Source: CALODL01 sp942492115
Lineage (GTDB): Bacteria; Planctomycetota; Phycisphaerae; UBA1845; CAIVHJ01
Assembly: GCA_942492115.1 (NCBI GenBank)
Contig: CALODL010000001.1
Coordinates: 264,218-328,217, forward strand
Length of the DNA: 64,000 nt
Direction: 5' to 3'
Under the pieces are notes generated by a model. The model saw only the letters and a program-made list of their open reading frames with translations. It was not told the DNA's origin and did not search any database. Positions 44,401 to 51,717 of the stretch are shown here, piece by piece. A program made the position numbers and the translations under genes. Position 1 is the first letter of the stretch. The number at the start of each line of letters is the position of its first letter.

Positions 44401-45907
44401 TGGTCCCTGCTTAGGTGACGTGTGTCAGTATGGACCACTGACCGCGGAGAGCTGCTCAGAGGACACCGACTGCGATCCGTTCTTCGATGGCAACTACGTC
44501 ATCTCCTACAAGCCAAACTATCTCAGCGTCATGAACTACCTGTATCAGTTGCCCAGTGTCGTCAAGGACCGTCCCCTGGATTACTCACGCTGGGTTCTTC
44601 CAGATGATCCTCTGGGAGACGGCTTCCTCGACGAAACAGTGTTGGACGAACAGGCGGGGATCGGGCCGTTGCCGTTCCTCTTCTCCGGCTGGGCTCATTC
44701 CGGCTTCTATGCGGATCAGAGCGGCACGTGCAAGGGAATGGGCAAGCTCAAGGTCGGTGATCCGATCGACTGGGACCTGGACGGCTTCTCCGGCGGCGTT
44801 GCGCAGGCAAGCATAAATGACAACGATACATGTCTTCCCGGATCCCTTGAGATACTTCATGGTGCAGAAGACTGGACTCATGTTCGAGTGCCCAACCGCC
44901 ACCTTCCGTCGTTTGGGCTCTTTGGAGTCAATGATAACGTGGATGTGGATGAACTGAATGCCGAGCGTATCATCGGTATGGCCAGCGCGACCGATTTCGA
45001 TGAGGACGGGATCAATAACTTCGATGACAACTGTCCCGAAGCGTACAACCCATTTCAGGAAGATGTGGACGAGGATCTCATTGGAGATGCCTGTGACCTC
45101 ATCAACTTTGTGGTTGATCCGCTCGCGGTTGTCGGGGGATCCTCCGTTCAGGGCGTGGTGACGATGAGGGTGCCTGCGGATGTCGAGGGCCTGAAACTGG
45201 ACGGGGTCATCAGCGATGCCCTCGACCACATCATCATGCCTGGTGAGGTGATCATACCTGGCGGAGAAACACAGGTTACGTTCGACATCATGACAATGCC
45301 GGTTGCAGCCATGATGCCGACGACTCTGTACGTGCGGGAGGGGCCGGACACGCTGGAAGCCCCTCTGCTCCTGCTCACTGGCTCAGAAGCCGTCCCCGAA
45401 ATCTTGGCTGCAACGCCCGCCGACGGATTCATCGATCCGCTGGACCCGACGGATGGCATTCGCCACATCAGCGTCGAGTTCAATGGGACCATGACGAACC
45501 TCGACGGCTCTCCGCTGTCCGCGGAGGCCTTCTCCTTGTTCGCCCTGGGCGATAGTGCGACGCCAATTGTGGCCTCAGTCGACACGTCCGCTTCTCCCAC
45601 GGTAGCAGTCGAGTTCGATGGACCCCTGCAGCCGGGCGAACGGTATCGGCTCGAAGCGCGGGTTGCTTCCGGTGACGGCGTCCCCGCAGCGTTGACGCTC
45701 CATTATGGTGCATTGCCGTGCGATGTCGACCACAGTGGCGTAGTCGATGCCCTCGATCCGGAGGCGTTTGTCGCCGAATTCTCCGGTACCCGGGCTTTGA
45801 ACCTGGTGGACACGAACAGGAGCGGCAACGTGAACATCACTGATGCCACGGCGTTCGTACTGCTGTTTCTCAATGATTGGGATGGTGCCTCCTTACCCAG
45901 GAGATAG
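41456..45907 (+). CDS. Beta-helix / metzincin zinc protease / dockerin-like fusion protein
   Basis: 1,483 residues. Signal peptide ~1-22. Residues ~75-110 carry a CSLREA-type motif (STFVVDSVGDTGD, CTLRAAIEQAN), followed by a long right-handed beta-helix to ~640 (repeats such as NVISGNGSDGIALL, IKGNIIGMDPDG). Then TSP3-like DGDADGLCDDWE leads into a metalloprotease. MMHELGHTLGLCHGG fits the metzincin HExxHxxGxxH site (H960, E961, H964, H970), and SVMNYLYQ gives the Met-turn (M1026) within the NYLSVMNY...LDYSRW signature. Further TSP3 repeats (DEDGINNFDDNCPE), an SbsA-like Ig domain and a dockerin-like pair (DVDHSGVVDALD; DTNRSGNVNITD) end the protein. All zinc ligands are intact, so activity is likely. 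Joining a beta-helix, a protease and a dockerin suggests a surface-bound protease. Confidence 0.87.
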   Translation: MIQKQTIVCVVFSSCAMMGIAQGDQAELRKGLTSYPQFPSEAFLAGVRQRVHIAGTGVVDGVRRASGTSTFVVDSVGDTGDSDPSDPACDDGTGNCTLRAAIEQANATAGANTIHFAIGSGQQVIEPLTGLPVITGPLTIDGRTQSGFSSDPLIVLNGTNAPAGTNGLIFEAPGCELYALAIFGFRQDVNSNDGFGVVLGFSGANATLEGNWIGVDPDLDELSSGNTTGIGVFSSGSRIGGAAIGQRNTLSGNELRGVFIAGGMAFAVEVQGNYIGVLPDGSGCLPNDLNGVEVVAAANNVIGGSNSGEGNVVSCNGLVGVILGNQSTGNIIAGNRIGTDPAGMETDPDGIPNSGDEWGNKSDGVELQSPGNTVGGTVGVTPGGPCSGACNIISGNEDHGIQIVLAEASGNIVTGNYIGTTKDGGASLGNRLNGIWIADAAQTIIGGSVGNVISGNGSDGIALLRAQGTVIKGNIIGMDPDGGRAVPNEMSGISVVDSAMVEVGGSAGLTFGACTGDCNHISGNDADGIFIDGPTSQDNTVAGNLIGGTADGAMEIANDGHGVHILEASSNTIGVTGTAAADEANRIIGNGGDGVRIEGNTAASNSIRKNSIHANLGLSINLVSGPGELSNGVTPNDSFTDMDSGANSLINFPAMVAYITVDGTSYITGVNRTNQEITVDLYASESRGDSGHGEAEEFLIDIPEVPPNANFKFALPGSLPHPLLSATATNAAGSTSEFSYVCEAFNGSIDGDADGLCDDWEINGIDFNGNGIVDVPLHMSPYDADTSKKDIYVEVDEMGLVNDGGVLKYFGAPFAALPTIHQAFRGAPGNLALHFLVDSSSVGNSPYKDGALPHMPQIRVIGTKPGNDNDAVDFKYGSASNPCDGYFGTDADRGASNCEEIIGAKQQFVRYVLFVDRVDENRTGVSNGTDLVVVAMGHMDAKDKKKIGGAEAYAAGTMMHELGHTLGLCHGGPAAHFEDACSGPCLGDVCQYGPLTAESCSEDTDCDPFFDGNYVISYKPNYLSVMNYLYQLPSVVKDRPLDYSRWVLPDDPLGDGFLDETVLDEQAGIGPLPFLFSGWAHSGFYADQSGTCKGMGKLKVGDPIDWDLDGFSGGVAQASINDNDTCLPGSLEILHGAEDWTHVRVPNRHLPSFGLFGVNDNVDVDELNAERIIGMASATDFDEDGINNFDDNCPEAYNPFQEDVDEDLIGDACDLINFVVDPLAVVGGSSVQGVVTMRVPADVEGLKLDGVISDALDHIIMPGEVIIPGGETQVTFDIMTMPVAAMMPTTLYVREGPDTLEAPLLLLTGSEAVPEILAATPADGFIDPLDPTDGIRHISVEFNGTMTNLDGSPLSAEAFSLFALGDSATPIVASVDTSASPTVAVEFDGPLQPGERYRLEARVASGDGVPAALTLHYGALPCDVDHSGVVDALDPEAFVAEFSGTRALNLVDTNRSGNVNITDATAFVLLFLNDWDGASLPRR

Positions 45908-46278
45908 AGTTGAGGAGGGGGTGCGCACGAGTTATGTGCGTCGCCGATCAACATCGATTTCGGCTTGTGCTACTGAGACGGGTGGGCTGTCTACCTGGGG
46001 CACCCGGTGCCTTGGCCCCAGGCCCGCATGGCTCACGTAGCCTCGGTAGGCAGGTCGTGCGGCACGAGTTGCCGGTCGGAAGATCGCGCCGAATACCGGG
46101 TACTCACGTGAAAAAGGGGTCAAGAGGCCACGGCGGTTTGGGGACGAGAGGGTGGTGTTGCGGGGTGGTCGCGAACCGCGAGGATGCGGTCGTGTCATGG
46201 GCGGCCTCATTGTTTACCATGGATGGACACCTCGAATGATGGCAGGGCGGCCCCACGATGACCCTTGGAGAGCGAGCC
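45908..46278. other. Intergenic region with one possible hairpin
   Basis: 371 bp before the large beta-helix gene at 46,279. A CTGGGGC/GCCCCAG hairpin at 45,995-46,021 could act in termination of the upstream gene but has no T-tract. The rest shows no coding signal. Promoter elements for the 46,279 gene should lie here but none could be assigned. Confidence 0.35.
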
Positions 46279-49200
46279 ATGTTGTGCCGGAGTGTCATTC
46301 CGTATTGTCTGCTGTGCGTGCTCCTGGCCTGGTCGACGGCCGTGGGCGGTACGCCGATCTATGTCGACGCCGATGCGGGCGGGGCGGATGACGGGACCTC
46401 GTGGACGGATGCGTTCACTTCTCTGCAGGATGCCATTGCCAACGCCGGGGACGCGCTGCCGGCGACCATCTGGGTTGCCGAGGGCACGTACTATCCCGAC
46501 GACGGCGTCAATGTCGTGCCCGGCGATCGCGCGGCCAGCTTCCAGTTGTCCGGCGGCCTGGAGATCTACGGCGGCTTCGACGGCACCGAGACGGCGCTGA
46601 GCGAGCGCGATCCGGTGGCCCATCCCACGGTGCTCAGCGGCGACATCGGCGTTCAGCCCGACCCCGACGACAACAGCTATCACGTCGTGCGGGGTGATTT
46701 CGTCGATCCCACCGCGCGCCTCGATGGTTTCGTGATCACGGCAGGGCGTGCCAACGGCGGGGCGGGTGACGATGTGGGTGGCGGGATGACGGTCATCGAA
46801 GGGGCGCCGACCGTTGTCGGCTGCCGATTTCTGGCCAACGAAGCGCTCACCGCCGGCGGCGCCGCATATTGCAACGATGGCACGCTGGGCACCACGCGGT
46901 TCATCAATTGCAGTTTCGTCAAGAACACGGCGATCAACGGCATGGGCCCGGCGTCGGGCGGGGGGCTGTACGCGACCCAGGCCGATGTCCTGCTGGCCAA
47001 TTGCGTGTTCATTGGTAACGTCGCCTCCGGCGGCGGCGACATGACTTCGGGCTTCGGCGGGGCGATCTACCACGACGACGGCCAGATGGGGCTCATCAAC
47101 AGTACATTGTACGCGAATTCGGCGAACCTGTTTGCAGGCGGCATCTTCCTCGGCCAGGCTACGGCCAACCTCGATGTCGACGGCACGATCCTGTGGGACA
47201 ACAGCGATACGGGCGGCGTCATCGAGTCGGCGCAGATCGAGCCGTTCGTCGGTACGCTCACCATCGACTACTCCATCGTCCACGCCCTGAGCGGCGGTCT
47301 CGGCGGCGCGGGCAACCTGGCGTCCGACCCGCTGTTCAGCGACCCCGACGGACCCGACGACATCCTCGGGACGGATGACGACGACCTCGCGCCGCTGGCC
47401 GGTTCGCCGGCGATCGATGCGGGTAACACGCCGGCGCTGCCGCTGGACGAGGCCGACATTGACGGCGATGCGGACACGGGCGAAGTGCTGCCCCTCGACG
47501 CGAGCGGCGCGGCCCGGCGCGTCGACGATCCGGACACGGGTGACACGGGTGGCGGGTCGGCGCCGATCGTCGACATCGGCGCCTACGAGTTCCAGGTGCC
47601 CTCGATGGTCCTGTATGTCGATGCCGACGCGCTTGGCGCCGGTGATGGCTCGACGTGGTGCGATGCATTCGCCTCTCTGCAGGACGGTCTGGCGGCGGCC
47701 ACGGCGGGAATGACCCTGCGCGTCGCCCAGGGCAGCTACCAGCCCGACCAGGGCGGAGGACAGACGCCGGCGGATCGCGCGGCCACGTTCCAGCTTGTCG
47801 ACGAGGTCGTCGTCGAGGGCGGTTATGCCGGGTGCGGTGAAGTCGATCCGGACGCCCGGGATGTCGCGGGCTTTCCGACCGTGTTGACCGGCGATCTCGC
47901 AGGCGACGACACGGGCGGACCGTCCGACCCGAGCCGCGACGAGAACAGCTTCCATGTCGTGTCGGGAACGAACCTGATCTTCGGCGTGACGCTCGATGGC
48001 CTGACGATCGTTGGCGGCAACGCGGACGGAATGTCGCCGGACAATTCCGGAGGTGGCCTGGCGCTGGATGACAGCGTCGTGAGATTGGAGCGTTGCGTCG
48101 TCCAGGGTAACCGCGCCGATGGGGCCGGGGGTGGCATGTTGGCCATTGGTGGTGAGCTCGAGGTGCTCAACAGCACCTTCGCACTCAACGAGGCCGATCA
48201 GGGAGGCGGATTTACCTGCCAGTTCGGCACGAGCCGCTTCGTCGAGTCGACGTTCTACGGTAACACTGCTATTTCGGACGCAGGCACACAGTTGACTGGC
48301 ATGGTCGACAGTGACTTCTCTCATTGCCGATTCGTAGGGAACACGGCTGGCGGTTCAGGGGGAGGCCTGCGGATGTTCACGCAGAATGGTAGTGTGACGA
48401 ACACGATATTCTCCGGCAATGAAGCTGCTGACGGATTCGGTGGCGGTCTCGATATCGTTTTCTCCGATGACGTCGAGGTAACAAGCTGCTCGTTTTCGGC
48501 CAACATTGCGGGGAACCAGGGGGGCGGCTTGGCGATCTCCTCCACGCCGATAGCCTCCGTGATCAACAACATCTTTTGGGCCAACGAGGCACCCTTCAGC
48601 GACCATGTGTCGTTCATTTCAGCCAGCCCGACAAGTGAGTTTAATCTGACCGGCGAGAGCGCCTTGCCCGGCACCGGCAACATCGGTGGCGATCCGTTGT
48701 TCGTCGATGCCGACGGCCCGGACGACATCCCCGGTACACCCGATGACGATCTGCGGCCCGGGCCGGGGTCGCCGGCCATCGACGCCGGTAATAGCCCGGC
48801 GCTGCCGCTCGATGCGTTCGATATCGACGACGATGGCGATGTGGCCGAACCGGTGCCGCTCGACCTGGCAGGTGCCCCGCGACTGCTCGACGATCCCTTC
48901 AAGCTCGATACGGGCATTCCCGGCTCTCCGGTCGTAGACATGGGTGCGTTCGAGTTTCAGGGCGATTCATGCCCCGACCTCGTCATCTACGACGATTTCG
49001 ACGACGGTGCCCTCGACCCATCTTGGACCGTGACGTTCACCGACGCGTCGGGGTGGACGGCGACGGAGCTGGCGTCGCGCTTCGAGGTCACGGAAGTGTT
49101 GGGCGTGCCGTTCAGGGTCGAGGGCCGGGGCGTGTTGTCCCAGGCGGTCGCGCCGCTCGGTGACTTCCGGTTGCGGGCCAATGTCCAGTGGACCTCGGAC

Positions 49201-51717
49201 GATGCAGTCGAGGCCATGCAGCGCGTCGGTGTGACCCTTTACGGCGGGGGAACGCCGGTGGCATGGATGATCTATGTCGACGGCTGGCTGGCCAGCCGCG
49301 GCGGGTTCTCCAGTCGCGCCGGCCTTGACACCGAGCCGCTGCTGTTCGACACGGCACCCTTCGCCGGTGCCGCCGAGATCCTGATCGAGCGGTCGGGATC
49401 GGATATCAGCGTCTATCGCAACGGCGTGCTCGTCGTTGCCGGGACGTCGGCGACGGCGGTCGATCTCATCGAGGTCAACGTCGATCACTTCAACACGACG
49501 GGCAGCCTCTTCGGCAGCGCGGCGGTCGGCTTTCTCAGCCTGGTCGGCGACCTGGCCGACTGCAACGGCAACGGCCTTCCCGACGACTGCGACATCAACG
49601 CCGGCACGTCGGCCGACTGCGACATGAACGACATCCCCGACGACTGCGATATCGCGGCCTGCGACCCGGGGGTGGATCCGTCCTGCGGCGACTGCAACCT
49701 CAACGGCGCGCCCGATGGCTGCGACATCACCGAGGGAATATCGAGCGACGACAACATGGACGGCGTGCCCGATGAATGCACGCAGTTCGTCGGCGTGTGC
49801 CCACCGGGCACCGACATGGACTGGAGCTGCTTCGACAACTGGATCCTCGACGGTGACATCTATCCCGACAATGGCGACTTTCCGGCCGCAGCACCTTATC
49901 ACGTCGTGCTGGACAACAGCGATGACGTGCTGCTCGACGTCGATGCGGAGATCGCCACGCTGCTGCTGCGCGAAGATGCGGTGCTGCGCGTCAGCCTCGA
50001 TACCGGCCCCGGGCCGGGCGATCTGGGCAACCTGACGGTGACCGAACCGGGAGGCATCACCAACCAGGCGACGCTGCTCATCGGTCAGGACCATGTCATC
50101 GACGTCAGCGGCGGGACGTTCACCGTCGACGAAGGCGGGACCTTCGCGGCGGACGGCGCGGCCGGCGGGGCCAACACCTCGACCGTCGTCGCCGGCGGTG
50201 TGGTCGTCAACGAGGGCGCGTGCGGCGCCGCGGGTTCGGTGGAACTGAGCGACGGCATGATGGTCAACGCGGGTGTGATCGTGTTGTCCGGGCCCGACGA
50301 GCCGATCGATCCGGGTTGTTGTCCGCCCGACTTCGGGGTCCTCGGCAGCGCCGAGGTGACCACCGGCGACATGATCATCGACGGCCCGGCCGGCGTCGCC
50401 TATGCCTCGGCGGTGCCGCTGGAACTGGCCGGTGACTTCGTCAACCACAGCCCGGCGCCGGAGATCTTCGACTGGCTCGGTAGCGGTATTCGGCTGGTCG
50501 GCACGAACCAGGTCTTCGAGGTCGGGGGGCGCGACCTGGGGGACACGCCGCTCGGCTTCTTCCAGAACTTTGCCCTCGGCAGCCTCGAGGTCCTGGGCGA
50601 TGTCACGTTCGTCGACGCGTTCGACAACGACGGCCTCGGCCAGGGGGCGTGCACCGAGGCGCTGTACGTCCAGACCCTCACGCTGCTGCCCGAGTCCCAG
50701 GTGACGCTCGACGGCGTGCGCCTCTACGTGGCCCAGTTCATCGATCTGGGCGGGACGATCATCGTCGAGGACTGCTCCGCGGTTGAGCCGGTCGCCCCCG
50801 TGGACGATGTGGCTGATTGTGGCGACGTCGACGGCAACGGGATTCGCGACGACAACTGCATGTGGTGGGCGGTGGTCGATGGCGTGTGCGTTGGGACGCC
50901 CATTCCGTTCGCCGACATGGGCGGCCCGTTCGGGGCGTGCCCGGTCGACGGCACGGCCGACGGCAACGACCGCTTCCACGCCCTGAACTGCTTTGCCAAC
51001 ACCGACCCCAACGGCGGGGCTTATCCATGCGAGGCCGACGCCCCGGTGGCGATCAACGTCGACGCCGGCGGGCCTTTTGGCGACTGCGCCCCCGACGGCG
51101 TGTGCGACGGCAACGATGCGTTTGCTGCGCTGAACGCCTTCGGCGGCACGTCATCGTGCAGCTGCGCCGCTGGCGGACCGGCACCCGTAGTGTCCACGGG
51201 GCCCGACAAGGGGGCACGCGCCGAACTCCTCCTCGTGCCGTCGGCTACCCGGCTGCGTCCCGGCGACGGGCTCGAGGTCGAAGTGTGGCTCGACGGGCCG
51301 CTGGACGACCTGCGCGGATACCAACTGCACATGCGGGCCACCGGTGGAGCGCGCGGACAGTTGACCCTCGTCGATGTCGCGGTGACCCGCGCGACGGTGC
51401 TGAGCACGGCCCGGCCCCGGCGCCCGGTCCACCCCGATGGTCGGGCACCTGCTACGTGGTCGGCGCTCAATACGGTGACCGGTCAGGTCCTGGTCGGTCA
51501 GGACGGGCCCGGGTCGGCGGTCGAGGCCGGCTACCTGGCGACGTTCGTCTTCCGCGCAGCCAAGGACGCGTCGGGGACGTTCGTCATCGATCTGCTGCAC
51601 GATCCACACGACGCCGGGCAGCGCACCTTTCTGTTCGCGACGAGGCCCACGGAGCGGATCGCGCTGACCGCACTGCCGGTGCGGATCAGCGTTGTCGGAG
51701 GAGGCGCGGATGACTGA
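46279..51717 (+). CDS. Giant secreted double beta-helix protein with dockerin/cohesin-like C-terminal module
   Basis: 1,812 residues from ATG 46,279 (preceded by GGAGAGCGAG; ATG 46,258 is also in frame). Signal peptide ~1-24. Two polymorphic-outer-membrane-type parallel beta-helices open with IYVDADAGGADDGTSWTDAF (~26) and LYVDADALGAGDGSTWCDAF (~445). Each ends with a 'SPAIDAGN..LPLD..DIDxDGD' stretch. Next come a concanavalin/LamG-like domain (IYDDFDDGALDPSW, ~900), a run of DCNGNGLPDDCDI-type calcium linkers (~1,093-1,170) and a second beta-solenoid (~1,180-1,500). The shared module runs from ~1,511: CGDVDGNGIRDDNCMWW, two dockerin-like loops, then cohesin-like strands (RLRPGDGLEVEV, LRGYQLHMRA, GYLATFVFRA). 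The order is almost the same as in the 14,995 gene. Its 3' end overlaps the kinase gene by 8 bp. Confidence 0.87.
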   Translation: MLCRSVIPYCLLCVLLAWSTAVGGTPIYVDADAGGADDGTSWTDAFTSLQDAIANAGDALPATIWVAEGTYYPDDGVNVVPGDRAASFQLSGGLEIYGGFDGTETALSERDPVAHPTVLSGDIGVQPDPDDNSYHVVRGDFVDPTARLDGFVITAGRANGGAGDDVGGGMTVIEGAPTVVGCRFLANEALTAGGAAYCNDGTLGTTRFINCSFVKNTAINGMGPASGGGLYATQADVLLANCVFIGNVASGGGDMTSGFGGAIYHDDGQMGLINSTLYANSANLFAGGIFLGQATANLDVDGTILWDNSDTGGVIESAQIEPFVGTLTIDYSIVHALSGGLGGAGNLASDPLFSDPDGPDDILGTDDDDLAPLAGSPAIDAGNTPALPLDEADIDGDADTGEVLPLDASGAARRVDDPDTGDTGGGSAPIVDIGAYEFQVPSMVLYVDADALGAGDGSTWCDAFASLQDGLAAATAGMTLRVAQGSYQPDQGGGQTPADRAATFQLVDEVVVEGGYAGCGEVDPDARDVAGFPTVLTGDLAGDDTGGPSDPSRDENSFHVVSGTNLIFGVTLDGLTIVGGNADGMSPDNSGGGLALDDSVVRLERCVVQGNRADGAGGGMLAIGGELEVLNSTFALNEADQGGGFTCQFGTSRFVESTFYGNTAISDAGTQLTGMVDSDFSHCRFVGNTAGGSGGGLRMFTQNGSVTNTIFSGNEAADGFGGGLDIVFSDDVEVTSCSFSANIAGNQGGGLAISSTPIASVINNIFWANEAPFSDHVSFISASPTSEFNLTGESALPGTGNIGGDPLFVDADGPDDIPGTPDDDLRPGPGSPAIDAGNSPALPLDAFDIDDDGDVAEPVPLDLAGAPRLLDDPFKLDTGIPGSPVVDMGAFEFQGDSCPDLVIYDDFDDGALDPSWTVTFTDASGWTATELASRFEVTEVLGVPFRVEGRGVLSQAVAPLGDFRLRANVQWTSDDAVEAMQRVGVTLYGGGTPVAWMIYVDGWLASRGGFSSRAGLDTEPLLFDTAPFAGAAEILIERSGSDISVYRNGVLVVAGTSATAVDLIEVNVDHFNTTGSLFGSAAVGFLSLVGDLADCNGNGLPDDCDINAGTSADCDMNDIPDDCDIAACDPGVDPSCGDCNLNGAPDGCDITEGISSDDNMDGVPDECTQFVGVCPPGTDMDWSCFDNWILDGDIYPDNGDFPAAAPYHVVLDNSDDVLLDVDAEIATLLLREDAVLRVSLDTGPGPGDLGNLTVTEPGGITNQATLLIGQDHVIDVSGGTFTVDEGGTFAADGAAGGANTSTVVAGGVVVNEGACGAAGSVELSDGMMVNAGVIVLSGPDEPIDPGCCPPDFGVLGSAEVTTGDMIIDGPAGVAYASAVPLELAGDFVNHSPAPEIFDWLGSGIRLVGTNQVFEVGGRDLGDTPLGFFQNFALGSLEVLGDVTFVDAFDNDGLGQGACTEALYVQTLTLLPESQVTLDGVRLYVAQFIDLGGTIIVEDCSAVEPVAPVDDVADCGDVDGNGIRDDNCMWWAVVDGVCVGTPIPFADMGGPFGACPVDGTADGNDRFHALNCFANTDPNGGAYPCEADAPVAINVDAGGPFGDCAPDGVCDGNDAFAALNAFGGTSSCSCAAGGPAPVVSTGPDKGARAELLLVPSATRLRPGDGLEVEVWLDGPLDDLRGYQLHMRATGGARGQLTLVDVAVTRATVLSTARPRRPVHPDGRAPATWSALNTVTGQVLVGQDGPGSAVEAGYLATFVFRAAKDASGTFVIDLLHDPHDAGQRTFLFATRPTERIALTALPVRISVVGGGADD
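51697..51704 (+). promoter_or_regulatory. Strong Shine-Dalgarno inside the end of the beta-helix gene
   Basis: GGAGGAGG five bases before ATG 51,710, within the last codons of the upstream gene. Together with the 8-bp overlap (stop at 51,715-51,717) it fixes the kinase start and indicates translational coupling. Confidence 0.8.

Noticed and set aside
46207..48324. A 705-codon antisense frame in the beta-helix gene
   Set aside because: Shadow of the plus-strand beta-helix repeats; no ribosome binding site or signal peptide.
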